Counted from the stretch's first letter, positions 17,625 to 26,273 are shown. The stretch: DNA of 64,000 nt from Chloroflexus aggregans DSM 9485 (GCF_000021945.1 NC_011831.1:3733353-3797352), one strand, 5' to 3'. Notes: generated from the sequence alone by a model not told the origin. Made by a program: numbers and translations.

Positions 17625-19670
17625 TTAGCTGCGATTGATCAACAGGTTGAAGTAGCGATCGACGGTTGCGGTGTGGTAGGGCAGCACCACTGTCGTGCTA
17701 TCAACTTCGGTGATAATAGCCGGCCCTTTGATCTGCATACCGGGGCGCAGTTTACCGCGGTCGTAGAGTTTGGCCGTGATCCATTCACCGTGGCGGTAGA
17801 TTTGGTGGTCGCCGGTGTAGGCCACACTAGCATCGGGATCGCCCGGTTCAGCTTCCGGCAACTCCACTTTCGTCACCCGGCCAATGCCCACTGCGCGCAG
17901 ATTGACGATCTCGACGTTGCTGTCGAGCATAAAACCATAGGTGCGGTCGTGCAGCTCATTGAAGCGCTGTACTAGCAGCGGGATCAGGTCTTGCTCGAAT
18001 TCGGCCTCGCTGATCGCAATCGGCATCTCGTAGCCTTGGCGGTAGTAGCGCATATCGACGAAATACCGAATCTCTTGGCGGGCCGGTGGGATGGCTTCGC
18101 CGGTCAGCATCGCCTGTGCTTCTGCACCTAGTTCGCGCAACATCTCAACCATCTCTGCCTGTTCGACCTGATCAACGGTGCGGATGTAGGTGCGGGCAAA
18201 CTCGTCGCGATAATCGGCGCTAAGATCACCGAGCGCGCAGAGTAGACCGGGAGCGGGCGGCACGATCACCGGATAGCAACCGAGCAATTCGGCTAGCGCG
18301 TTGCCGTGAAGTGGGCCGGCTCCGCCGAAGGCCATCAACGCAAACTGACGCGGGTCGAAGCCGCGTTGCACGCTGACCAACCGGAGTGCGCCGAACATAT
18401 TCTCGTTAACAATGCGTAAAATGCCTTCAGCAGCCTCCATCAGACCAAGACCGGTAGCATCGGCGATCTTCTGTATCGCCGCTTTAGCGGCAGCCACATC
18501 GAGCTGCATCGCTCCGCCGAGTATTCGTGGCGGTAGGTAGCCGCAGACCAGATTAGCATCGGTAACGGTCGGTTCGGTGCCGCCTTTGCCGTAGCAGGCC
18601 GGGCCGGGCACGGCGCCAGCGCTCTGCGGGCCAACGCGGAGGGCACGGGTAAGGGCAGGGACGTGAGCGATCGAACCACCACCTGCACCCACCGAGCGTA
18701 CATCAACCGAGGGTACTTTGACCGGAAAGTAGCCTAGGACCGTCTCGCGGGCGATGTTCGGTTCACCCATACAGAGCGAGACGTCAGTCGAAGTGCCGCC
18801 CATATCGAAGGTCAAGATATTGGGATACCCGGCACGGATGGCGATGTGCAACGCGCCGGCCACGCCACCCGACGGGCCGGAGAGCAGCGTGTAGACCGGG
18901 TTCTCCTCGGTCGTCTCGGCGGTCATCAGGCCGGCGTCCGAGCGAAGAATGTTGAGCTTGGCTTGCACCCCTTGCTGACGCAAGTGCTGATCGAGGTTGT
19001 GAACGTAGGTTTTGACCTTTGGTTTGACATAAGCGTTCATGGTTGCGGTGAGCGTGCGCTCATACTCGCGAAACTCCGGCAGCACGTCATACGAGATGGT
19101 CACCGGCAGGTTGGGGGCAATGCGCTGGGCAATCGCTTTGAGGCGGCGCTCGTGGTCGGGATTGGCATACGAATTGATCAGCGAAATCGTCAGCGACTCG
19201 ATCCCCGAATCGACCAACTCACGGATAACGGCTTCGGCTTGCTCTTCATCGAGTGGGCGAACCACTTCACCACGGGCACTCATCCGCTCACGCACCTCAC
19301 GGGTATCGGCTAAGGTCGCCGGCGGTTCGGGCTTAATCATAATCATCCATCCGGCCAGTGGCCCCGGTGTCTGCGAGCGGGCAAGGTGCAGAATCTGCTT
19401 GAATCCCTCGGTGGTAACGAGACCGACGCGCGCCCCCTTGCCCTCAAGAATGACGTTCGTCGCGACGGTCGTACCGTGCATAATCTGGGCTACTTGCGAG
19501 GGGTCAATCTCGGCCTGTTGGCAGATCGCCGCGATACCGGCCAGTACTGCCTCTGACGGATCATGCGGTGTAGAAGGGGTCTTGTGGCGCCAGTAGCGCC
19601 CGCTCTCTTCGTCGAAGAGCATGAGGTCGGTGAAGGTACCGCCGACGTCGACTCCAATACGGTAACTCAT
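17625..19670 (-). CDS. hyuA: Hydantoinase A / oxoprolinase-family ATP-binding subunit
   Basis: 681 residues. RIGVDVGGTFTDLMLFD is the N-terminal ASKHA phosphate-binding loop and LTFDMGGTSTDVSLC the second one; MHGTTVATNVILEGKG and FGGAGPLHG are further HyuA signatures. The family uses ATP to activate a ring amide or carbonyl. No third, gamma-type carboxylase subunit is found next to it, which speaks against acetone carboxylase. It lies 45 bp downstream of ccl. Confidence 0.88.
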   Translation of the reverse strand: MSYRIGVDVGGTFTDLMLFDEESGRYWRHKTPSTPHDPSEAVLAGIAAICQQAEIDPSQVAQIMHGTTVATNVILEGKGARVGLVTTEGFKQILHLARSQTPGPLAGWMIMIKPEPPATLADTREVRERMSARGEVVRPLDEEQAEAVIRELVDSGIESLTISLINSYANPDHERRLKAIAQRIAPNLPVTISYDVLPEFREYERTLTATMNAYVKPKVKTYVHNLDQHLRQQGVQAKLNILRSDAGLMTAETTEENPVYTLLSGPSGGVAGALHIAIRAGYPNILTFDMGGTSTDVSLCMGEPNIARETVLGYFPVKVPSVDVRSVGAGGGSIAHVPALTRALRVGPQSAGAVPGPACYGKGGTEPTVTDANLVCGYLPPRILGGAMQLDVAAAKAAIQKIADATGLGLMEAAEGILRIVNENMFGALRLVSVQRGFDPRQFALMAFGGAGPLHGNALAELLGCYPVIVPPAPGLLCALGDLSADYRDEFARTYIRTVDQVEQAEMVEMLRELGAEAQAMLTGEAIPPARQEIRYFVDMRYYRQGYEMPIAISEAEFEQDLIPLLVQRFNELHDRTYGFMLDSNVEIVNLRAVGIGRVTKVELPEAEPGDPDASVAYTGDHQIYRHGEWITAKLYDRGKLRPGMQIKGPAIITEVDSTTVVLPYHTATVDRYFNLLINRS

Positions 19671-19715
19671 GTCTCCATTCCTCCCTATTAAGCCAATCGC
19701 TCCCCGAAGAATCCG

Positions 19716-20669
19716 CTAGGTCGTGTGATGTGTCGCCATAGTGACATAGGTATAGACCGGGCCGGCCTTACCGGTGAGGGCCGGTAGTGGTCGACCGAGG
19801 GTTGTACTCAGCCAATCAGAGGTATGCAAAAGAGTCGGCAGGTCGATCCCGGTGGGTACACCGATACCGTTGAACATGTGAACCAAATCCTCACTGGCAA
19901 TATTGCCGACGGCACGGGGGGCAAACGGGCAGCCACCGATCCCACCTACTGCCGCGTCGAATGAACGGATACCGGCCTGCCATGCGGCAAAGGCGTTGGC
20001 GTAGCCGGTATTGCGCGTATTGTGGAGATGGATTGTGAGGGTGACGTGCGGCAACCGATGTATTGCCAGCTTGCACAACATTGCTACCTGTGTCGGCACG
20101 GCCATACCGGTGGTGTCGGCGAAAATAATCTCGTTGGCACCGAGATCGGCGGCATGTTCGGCAATTGAAATGACCCGTTCAGGAGAGACGTAGCCATCAA
20201 ATGGACAGCCAAACGCCGCACCGATGGTGACGCCAAATGCAAGGCCGTCGCGGTAGATACGTAAGGCGAGTTGACTAAACTCGGCTAGCGATTCGGCAGT
20301 CGTGCGTTTGAAGTTGGCCTGATTCAACCCGTCACTGGCAGCCAGCACCAAACGAACGTGACGCAGACCGGCATCAGCCGCCAACTCGTAGCCGCGTTGA
20401 TTAGGGACAAGTGCGGTGAAGCGAAACGCATCGTTCGTGGTGCGCTCAGCCAGATGATGCCCTCGCTCGGTGAGCAGGCGCGCAATCTCCGCAGCGCCGG
20501 CCATTTGCGGCACCTGTCGTGGATTGACGAACGAACCGATCTCAACCCGTGGCACACCGGCAGCAAGCAGGCGCTCGATTAGCGCAACCCGCGTTGCCAC
20601 CTCTAGCACCTCAGGCTCATTCTGCAGGCCATCGCGAGGCGCGACATCAATGATCGTCACCGCTTCCAT
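19716..20669 (-). CDS. ccl: (R)-citramalyl-CoA lyase (HMG-CoA lyase family)
   Basis: 317 residues (~34 kDa), TIM-barrel HMG-CoA-lyase superfamily. VAPRDGLQNEP holds the catalytic Arg-Asp, IHLHNTRNTG the metal-binding His pair, and GGIGGCPFAPRAVGNIASED the catalytic Cys loop. The Chloroflexus aurantiacus (R)-citramalyl-CoA lyase is a 34-kDa member of this family, splitting citramalyl-CoA to acetyl-CoA and pyruvate. The adjacent CoA-transferase that would make its substrate supports this name over true HMG-CoA lyase. The ATG at 20669 shares its A with the sct stop (TGATG); an in-frame TTG at 20672 is the alternative. Confidence 0.8.
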   Translation of the reverse strand: MEAVTIIDVAPRDGLQNEPEVLEVATRVALIERLLAAGVPRVEIGSFVNPRQVPQMAGAAEIARLLTERGHHLAERTTNDAFRFTALVPNQRGYELAADAGLRHVRLVLAASDGLNQANFKRTTAESLAEFSQLALRIYRDGLAFGVTIGAAFGCPFDGYVSPERVISIAEHAADLGANEIIFADTTGMAVPTQVAMLCKLAIHRLPHVTLTIHLHNTRNTGYANAFAAWQAGIRSFDAAVGGIGGCPFAPRAVGNIASEDLVHMFNGIGVPTGIDLPTLLHTSDWLSTTLGRPLPALTGKAGPVYTYVTMATHHTT

Positions 20670-21877
20670 CAAATCACCCGCTTCGCTTGCAACGCTGCTA
20701 CCTCGTCTTCGCTCAACCTAAGTAGATCGACAAACACCTCGCGGTTATGTTCACCGAGTGCCGGCCCGGTCCAATCGATACCACCCGGTGTGGCCGCAAG
20801 GCGTGGAACGACATTCTGCATTTTGATCTCGCCCAATTCGGGATCGTGGACACCGATGATCGACTGACGCGCAATAAAATGGGGATCGCTCAGCATCTCT
20901 TTAGCGGTGTAGATACGGCCTGCCGGTACTCCATATTCGTCCAGCATCGCTTGCAACTGATCGGCGGTGTAATTGATCGTCCACGCAGCGATCAGATCGT
21001 CGAGTTCGGCCTGATGTTCACCACGAGCACTATGGGTGGCGAAGCGGGGATCGGTCGCCAATTCGGGTTGCCCCATGGCTTGGGCCAGCCGGGCAAAGAT
21101 CGTATCGGCATTGGCACCGATCACAAACCAACTTCCTTCAGCCGTGGGATAGATATTCGACGGGGCGACGTTCGGTAATACATTGCCGGTACGTTCACGA
21201 ATATGGCCGGTCAACTGGTATTCGGGGATCATGCTCTCCATAAGGGCGAGCACCCCCTCGTAAATCCCGATATCCACCACCTGCCCCTGCCCGTTGCGCT
21301 GGCGCTGGTGGAGGGCGATGAGCGCGCCGATCGTCGCAAACGTCGCCGCGAGCGAGTCGCCGATGCTAACACCAATGCGGGTGGGTGGGCGGTCGGGGAA
21401 GCCGGTAATTGCGCGAATACCACCCATCGCCTCGCCGATCGAACCAAAGCCAGCCTTATCGCGGTACGGGCCAGTCTGACCAAACCCGCTCACCCGGATC
21501 ATGATCAAACCGGGATTCAGTGCGCTCAACTCTTCCCAACCCAGTCCCCATGCTTCGAGCGTACCGGGACGGAAGTTTTCGAGGACCATATCAACGTGAG
21601 GAACGATCCGTTTGACCAGTGCCTGCCCTTCGGGAGTGCGCAGATCGATGGTGATCGACTTCTTATTACGGGCCAACACCGGCCACCACAACGTGCGCCC
21701 CTTGTAACGATGGCGGCCCCACTCCCGCATCGGGTCGCCCTTACCGGGTGGTTCGACCTTAATCACCTCAGCCCCGAAATCGGCCAGCAACTGACCACAG
21801 AACGGCCCGGCCAAGAACGCACCTAGTTCCAACACACGGATATCATCGAGTGGTCGTGGTGGACGTTGACGACTCAC
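20669..21877 (-). CDS. sct: Succinyl-CoA:D-citramalate CoA-transferase (family III, CaiB/BaiF)
   Basis: 402 residues (~44 kDa), a class III CoA-transferase. RVLELGAFLAGPFCGQLLADFGAEVIK is typical, shown here only in part as VLELGAFLAGPF, and GVSIGDSLAAT holds the catalytic Asp. Size and the coupled downstream lyase match the Chloroflexus sct-ccl pair, which converts D-citramalate to citramalyl-CoA with succinyl-CoA as donor. It starts with GTG at 21877, 5 bp after gntR. Other family III substrates cannot be excluded from sequence alone. Confidence 0.8.
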   Translation of the reverse strand: MSRQRPPRPLDDIRVLELGAFLAGPFCGQLLADFGAEVIKVEPPGKGDPMREWGRHRYKGRTLWWPVLARNKKSITIDLRTPEGQALVKRIVPHVDMVLENFRPGTLEAWGLGWEELSALNPGLIMIRVSGFGQTGPYRDKAGFGSIGEAMGGIRAITGFPDRPPTRIGVSIGDSLAATFATIGALIALHQRQRNGQGQVVDIGIYEGVLALMESMIPEYQLTGHIRERTGNVLPNVAPSNIYPTAEGSWFVIGANADTIFARLAQAMGQPELATDPRFATHSARGEHQAELDDLIAAWTINYTADQLQAMLDEYGVPAGRIYTAKEMLSDPHFIARQSIIGVHDPELGEIKMQNVVPRLAATPGGIDWTGPALGEHNREVFVDLLRLSEDEVAALQAKRVI

Positions 21878-21882
21878 AATCC

Positions 21883-22584
21883 CTACTCCTCGCCGGACGC
21901 CGCAGTTTCTGTGCGCCGGCTCTGTAACAACACATCACGGCCATAGAAAATGTGTTCACGCATCATCGCACGGGCACGATCACCGTCACCCAACTTCAGT
22001 GCGGTCAAGATACTGCGGTGAAAAAAATTGGAGATGTGGCGCTCTTCGGCGCGATACCAATAGAACGAGCGAAACTGCAAGGGGATAGCAACGATCTGGT
22101 TGAGCATCGCAATCAAGCGTTGATTACCGGCAGCTTCAGCGATGGTTTGATGAAAGATGGCGTTCTGCTCAACCAGGAAGTGAACTTCGTCTTCACGACG
22201 GTCGAAGTGCTGCTGTAACGAAGCCTCGAGTGCAGCAGCGGCGGCTTCCATCCGCTCCAACTGTGCCGCTGTGATGTGCTGAGCGGCAAGATAGGCTGCG
22301 TGCCCTTCGAGCAAAGCGCGTAAATCGTACATCTCGAGCAGATCGTTGGTTGTGAAGTTCCGGGCTACCGCGCCGCGATTGGGAAAGATCTGTACCAACC
22401 CTTCGGCGGCTGCGCGCACGAGCGCCTGTCGCACCGGTGTTCGACTAACGCCAAGGTCTTGGGCTAGGCGCTCCTCGATGAGACGGGTACCGGGTGGGTA
22501 GTAGCCCTCGATCAGCAATCGGCGCAGGCGTTGGTATACCTGATCGGCGGAGGATGATTCATCTGATGTATACAATTTAGTCAT
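21883..22584 (-). CDS. GntR/FadR-family transcriptional regulator
   Basis: 233 residues. The winged helix-turn-helix (QVYQRLRRLLIEGYYPPGTR, then LAQDLGVSRTPVRQAL) is followed by an all-helical FCD effector domain with metal-binding-type His residues (FHQTIAEAAGN, MMREHIFYGRD). It is the first gene of the operon and 5 bp from sct. I take the ATG at 22584. Two TGTATACA-core palindromes, one over its first codons and one ~130 bp upstream, suggest that it represses its own operon. The ligand is probably an intermediate of the pathway. Confidence 0.88.
   Translation of the reverse strand: MTKLYTSDESSSADQVYQRLRRLLIEGYYPPGTRLIEERLAQDLGVSRTPVRQALVRAAAEGLVQIFPNRGAVARNFTTNDLLEMYDLRALLEGHAAYLAAQHITAAQLERMEAAAAALEASLQQHFDRREDEVHFLVEQNAIFHQTIAEAAGNQRLIAMLNQIVAIPLQFRSFYWYRAEERHISNFFHRSILTALKLGDGDRARAMMREHIFYGRDVLLQSRRTETAASGEE
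22566..22577. promoter_or_regulatory. Candidate GntR operator over the regulator's first codons
   Basis: ATGTATACAAT with an 8-bp palindromic core TGTATACA, repeated upstream at 22709-22720. Confidence 0.5.
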
Positions 22585-22670
22585 TACAATTCGCTGTAGT
22601 AGCCAACAGAGCACATGTGGGTACCCTAAAGCGGCATGCGACTAGCGTTATAAAGAAGGATCAAGACGCA

Positions 22671-22676
22671 ATTATA
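22671..22676 (-). promoter_or_regulatory. Candidate -10 of the gntR-sct-ccl-hyuAB operon
   Basis: A perfect minus-strand TATAAT ~87 bp upstream of gntR, lying between the two palindromes. The -35 is poor, as often in regulated promoters. Confidence 0.4.
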
Positions 22677-22708
22677 TCGAATCGTTATATAAGTTATGCT
22701 CTGGAAAG

Positions 22709-22720
22709 ATTGTATACAAT
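22709..22720. promoter_or_regulatory. Candidate GntR operator (perfect palindrome)
   Basis: ATTGTATACAAT is a perfect 12-bp palindrome of the GTATAC type used by several FadR-subfamily regulators. It lies just upstream of the candidate -10 at 22671-22676. Confidence 0.6.
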
Positions 22721-22812
22721 ATACCAGAGGATGGTAGAAGTGTCAAGATCTCTGTAGGGGTACACATCCGTGCGGATCCGTATATAGCTCGTTCCCTTCT
22801 CTTCGTTCCCAA

Positions 22813-22884
22813 CCTTCTGCGACCTCCGCGCCCTTCGCGTCTTTGCGTTACACATCTCTGCGCCTTAGCTCGCTGTGCGCCTTG
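22813..22884. repeat. Short degenerate pyrimidine-GCG repeats
   Basis: A run of near-identical 8-9-mers (CTTCTGCGA, CCTCCGCG, CCTTCGCG, TCTTTGCG, CTCTGCG) before the glycosyltransferase promoter. Strings of this type occur in intergenic DNA of many bacteria; function unknown. Confidence 0.5.
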
Positions 22885-22913
22885 GTCATCGGCCCTCCAT
22901 CCTCCCGACGTGT

Positions 22914-22921
22914 GCTACAAT
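22914..22921 (+). promoter_or_regulatory. Extended -10 promoter of the glycosyltransferase gene
   Basis: GTGCTACAAT: TGC directly before TACAAT (22916-22921), 36 bp upstream of the ATG at 22957. No clear -35. Confidence 0.4.
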
Positions 22922-22956
22922 CACTCGCGTGGTGTTGTCGTTATCGCACGCATCGT

Positions 22957-23970
22957 ATGGCTACTGCCCGCCCCCCCATCTCGGTGGTCATCCCCACCTA
23001 TCACGCCCTGCGCTACCTGCCGGCCTGCCTCAGCGCGGTGCAGGCACAGTTGCGCCCGTATGACGAAATTGTACTGGTCGACAACCACTCCCGTGATCGG
23101 GCCGGTGCGTGGGTGCGCGCACATCTGCCGGCGGTACGGGTGCTTGATCGACCGTACAACGCCGGTTTTGCCGGCGGGGTGAATGCCGGTATTGCTGTAG
23201 CGCGGGGCGATCTCATCCTGCTGATCAACGATGACGCACTGGCCGAGCCGGGGTGTGTGGAAGCGTTGTGGCAGGCCCTGGCGATGTCGCCGGCAGCAGG
23301 GTGGGCTGCCGGCGTGTTAACCTTTAGTCGTCAACCGAATATTATCGCCGGAGCCGGTATTCGTTTTCAGGCCGATGGCATTGCTACCGATCGTGACCTT
23401 GGCCTGCCGGTTAGCGCATTACCATCGCAACCGCAGCCGGTGTTTGGGGCGAGTGGTGGTTTAGCGTTATTACGCCGGTCAATGCTTGATGATATCGGTC
23501 TCTTCGCCGATTTTTTTAGCTATCTCGAAGACGCCGATCTGGCGTGGCGGGCGCGGTTACGTGGTTGGGAGTGTGTCTTGGCGCCGCATGCTCGTGCGCG
23601 CCATGTCTATTCGGCGACGGCCGGTGTCGCTAGCCCGCTAAAGCAACGCTTGCTCGGACGTAACCGACTTCGCATGATTATCAGATGCCTACCCACGCCG
23701 TTGCTGGTAGCCTGTTTGCCGTCGATCCTCGCCTACGATGGTATGGTTCTCGCCTACGCTGCTTTGCGCCGCCAACCGGCCCTCATCGCCGGGCGGCTGA
23801 TGGCTCTGGCCGAAGTGCCAACGCTCTTGCGCCAACGTCGCGTTATTCAGGATCGGCGCACGGCTACCATTCCTGCACTCGCACGCTGGATCGAGCCGCC
23901 GGCTGGCCCGCTAACTACGTGGCGCCTCCAACGCCGGCTTGCCAGACTAACGCAACCGGCTACAACTTAA
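22957..23970 (+). CDS. Family 2 glycosyltransferase
   Basis: 337 residues. PPISVVIPTYHALRYLPACL opens the GT-A fold, and VLVDNHSRD and LLINDDA carry the nucleotide- and metal-binding acidic residues. YLEDADLAWRARLRGW is the catalytic-loop segment seen in rhamnosyltransferase-like GT2 enzymes. The C-terminal ~100 residues are helical and basic with a possible membrane-associated stretch. I chose the ATG at 22957; the upstream extension is low-complexity translation of the pyrimidine-GCG repeats. It likely works on cell-surface glycans. Confidence 0.85.
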   Translation: MATARPPISVVIPTYHALRYLPACLSAVQAQLRPYDEIVLVDNHSRDRAGAWVRAHLPAVRVLDRPYNAGFAGGVNAGIAVARGDLILLINDDALAEPGCVEALWQALAMSPAAGWAAGVLTFSRQPNIIAGAGIRFQADGIATDRDLGLPVSALPSQPQPVFGASGGLALLRRSMLDDIGLFADFFSYLEDADLAWRARLRGWECVLAPHARARHVYSATAGVASPLKQRLLGRNRLRMIIRCLPTPLLVACLPSILAYDGMVLAYAALRRQPALIAGRLMALAEVPTLLRQRRVIQDRRTATIPALARWIEPPAGPLTTWRLQRRLARLTQPATT

Positions 23971-23983
23971 TGGGTTCTAGACA

Positions 23984-24010
23984 GAGCGGGTGGTCACCGA
24001 CCACCCGCTC
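23984..24010 (+). terminator. Hairpin after the glycosyltransferase
   Basis: Perfect 12-bp stem GAGCGGGTGGTC / GACCACCCGCTC with a 3-nt loop, 14 bp after the stop. It could also serve the small convergent ORF that ends at 24055. Confidence 0.7.
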
Positions 24011-24054
24011 CGGTACCACGTTGTATCTTACGGCGCTACGCCGTTGGGGCTGTT

Positions 24055-24222
24055 CTATTTGCGACCTATGGCATTGATGAGGCGTTGCCATAATCGGTAC
24101 CACCACGAGCGCTGATGGCGGAGGCGACGCGCTTCGCGCACCAGTCGTTCGTGTTCGGCGTCACGGATCAGATCACGCTGATGCACTACTGCAGCCGTCA
24201 ACTCAAGCCACGTGTCGTTCAT
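24055..24222 (-). CDS. Small basic ORF with strong ribosome binding site (55 aa)
   Basis: A 55-residue frame starting MNDTWLELTAAVVHQRDLIR and ending WYRLWQRLINAIGRK. It is preceded by GAGGAGG at good distance (minus strand, ~24229-24235). It is rich in Arg, Trp and His and mostly helical. It fills an otherwise empty interval between the glycosyltransferase and hflX. Function unknown. Confidence 0.5.
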   Translation of the reverse strand: MNDTWLELTAAVVHQRDLIRDAEHERLVREARRLRHQRSWWYRLWQRLINAIGRK

Positions 24223-24398
24223 GCCTAACCTCCTCTGTCGTAGAGTGACGCATCGACCTCATCGTCTAGCGTCGGAATGCAAGCCAGAGGATGATACCTC
24301 TTGCTTCATACCATTTACAGTGTATAATAGACACTACCGATTGTGCGAAAAATAACAATTACTAACGGTTGTCACTCTGTCACCATCCCGGCAAATAC

Positions 24399-24427
24399 TT
24401 GAAGTGACTGGGTGAGCGTGCTACAAT
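24399..24427 (+). promoter_or_regulatory. Promoter of hflX
   Basis: TTGAAG (24399-24404), a 17-bp spacer and TACAAT (24422-24427), with TGC before the -10. The expected start of transcription is at about 24433-24436, directly at the first in-frame ATGs. Confidence 0.65.
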
Positions 24428-24431
24428 ATAA

Positions 24432-25817
24432 ATGCGTATGGTCCGAATGCTTGAACGGTCAAAGGAGACAGCCATTAACGAGATCCGCACTCACGACGGA
24501 AAACGCCTCCATCCCACGACAATGCCGCGCCGGCGGGCTTTGCTGGTCGGTACCGAAATCGCCAGTTTTCGTAGCCCATGGCCGGTAGAGGATTCACTTG
24601 ACGAATTGGCCCTCCTCGCCAAGACGGCCGATCTGGAAGTAGTCGGTCGGATTTTTCAACGTTTACCCGAACCGCAACCCAAGTTTTTTATCGGTCCCGG
24701 TAAAGTGAAAGAGGTGGCGGCACTGCGCGAGCAGACGCAAGCCGATCTCATCGTGTTCGACGATGAACTTAGTCCGGCCCAGATCCGTAATCTTGAAGAG
24801 GAGTTACAAACGCAAGTTATTGACCGTACTGCGTTGATCCTCGATATTTTTGCCCGTCACGCTCGCACTCACGAGGGGCGCTTGCAGGTTGAATTGGCCC
24901 AGTATCAGTACCTTTTGCCGCGTCTGCGCCGACAGTGGACGCACCTTGAACGACAGACCGGTACCAGTGGTGGTACTTCAGCCGGTGGTATGGTCGGTCT
25001 GCGCGGCCCCGGTGAGACGCAGCTCGAAATTGACCGCCGCTTGATCGAACGCCGGATCGCGTGGCTGAAAGAGCAATTGGCCGATGTTCACCGTCATCGC
25101 GAGTTGTACCGTCAGCGTCGGCGTCAGACCGGTGTACCGATTATCGCACTGGTCGGCTATACCAACGCCGGCAAGAGTACCTTACTCAACGCGATGACCG
25201 GTGCCGATGTGTTGGCGGAAGATAAGCTGTTTGCTACCCTCGATCCGACTACGCGGCAGGTGTTGTTGCCCGGTAATACCGTTGCGCTGATGACCGATAC
25301 CGTCGGTTTTATCCAAAAATTACCACCCCAACTGATCGCTGCATTTCGGGCTACTCTTGAAGAAATTGAGGAAGCCGATCTGTTGTTGCACGTGGTTGAT
25401 GTGACCCATCGTAATGCTCAAGAGCATGCACAGACGGTTGAGCAGACTCTCCGCGAGCTAAAGGTCGATCACAAGCCGATCTTGACGGTTCTCAACAAGA
25501 TCGATTTGCTCGAGGGAGCAACTGCTGAGGGTATTGACCAGATCGCTGCTGAGATGGGTCTGCCCGGTGATATTGTGGCCGTGTCAGCCCGGCGAGGCTG
25601 GGGGTTGCAGACGCTTGGTGAGCGGATTGTGGCGACGTTGGCACAACGCATGGTACGGGTTGATGCCTTGATCCCCTACCAGCGTAACGACCTCGTTGCG
25701 CTCTGGCGGCAGCGGGGGGTGATTGAGTTCGAAGAATTCAGTAGCGATGGCGCGCATATCGTTGGCCGACTGCCGCCGGCATTGGCGCCGCAGTTTGCTC
25801 GCTTTGCCCGGGCGTAG
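24432..25817 (+). CDS. hflX: GTPase HflX (ribosome-rescue GTPase)
   Basis: Up to 461 residues. The N-terminal HflX domain (FFIGPGKVKEVAAL, VFDDELSPAQIRNLEE) and the Gly-rich hinge (GMVGLRGPGETQLEIDRR) precede the G domain. G1 is GYTNAGKST, G3 DTVGF and G4 NKID. HflX binds the 50S subunit and splits stalled ribosomes, notably under heat stress. The start is uncertain. Candidate ATGs at 24432, 24438 and 24447 lie at the inferred transcription start. AAAGGAG at 24461-24467 is followed six bases later by an in-frame ATT (24474) and not by an ATG. Confidence 0.92.
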   Translation: MRMVRMLERSKETAINEIRTHDGKRLHPTTMPRRRALLVGTEIASFRSPWPVEDSLDELALLAKTADLEVVGRIFQRLPEPQPKFFIGPGKVKEVAALREQTQADLIVFDDELSPAQIRNLEEELQTQVIDRTALILDIFARHARTHEGRLQVELAQYQYLLPRLRRQWTHLERQTGTSGGTSAGGMVGLRGPGETQLEIDRRLIERRIAWLKEQLADVHRHRELYRQRRRQTGVPIIALVGYTNAGKSTLLNAMTGADVLAEDKLFATLDPTTRQVLLPGNTVALMTDTVGFIQKLPPQLIAAFRATLEEIEEADLLLHVVDVTHRNAQEHAQTVEQTLRELKVDHKPILTVLNKIDLLEGATAEGIDQIAAEMGLPGDIVAVSARRGWGLQTLGERIVATLAQRMVRVDALIPYQRNDLVALWRQRGVIEFEEFSSDGAHIVGRLPPALAPQFARFARA

Positions 25818-25862
25818 TGTTGTGATAGGTGTCTCGGATCGTTAGCATACAGCAATGCGACG

Positions 25863-25888
25863 GTAGCCTCGCTTGGTTGCGGGGCTAC
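25863..25888 (+). terminator. Hairpin after hflX
   Basis: Stem GTAGCCTCGC / GCGGGGCTAC (one wobble) with a 6-nt loop, followed by TGTTGCATGT; 46 bp after the hflX stop. Confidence 0.55.
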
Positions 25889-26273
25889 TGTTGCATGTAA
25901 ACCCCCGCATTGGTGTACCTCTCGTGTCTTGGTTTTCCAACGTCGTTGAGTGATCGTGTGTCGCGGCCATCGTTCCTTACCCTCAAGAACGCGATGCGCA
26001 ATACCGCACTGCTATCGTCTCCCCTATTCCAGCACTGATGCGGTGATGTGGTGGGATGCTCGGTAAGTGTTTGTACGCCTTGTCAAGGGGTGTCATTCCA
26101 ATCCGAATCTTCCGCGGCGAGGGGAATCGATGTGGCACCGTCTGTTGTTGGTCAGAGAGGTATTGTCGGGGTTGGCAGTCGCGCATGCCACAACGGTGTG
26201 CGTTTTTCTCTTCTGGTACAATACCTGCAATGCGTCTTCATCATTGGTCACGTATCACGAGAATATACGTCTT
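25889..26273. other. Intergenic region before the ABC-2 permease
   Basis: No convincing gene. Open frames here lack ribosome binding sites and continue upstream of the permease only by chance. A TACAAT at 26217-26222 could be the permease -10 but has no good -35. Confidence 0.4.

Noticed and set aside
17625-19670. Acetone carboxylase
   Set aside because: No gamma subunit gene is adjacent, and an amidohydrolase is in the operon.
26067-26273. N-terminal extension of the ABC-2 permease
   Set aside because: The upstream residues are not membrane-like and lack a ribosome binding site; family similarity starts at 26274.
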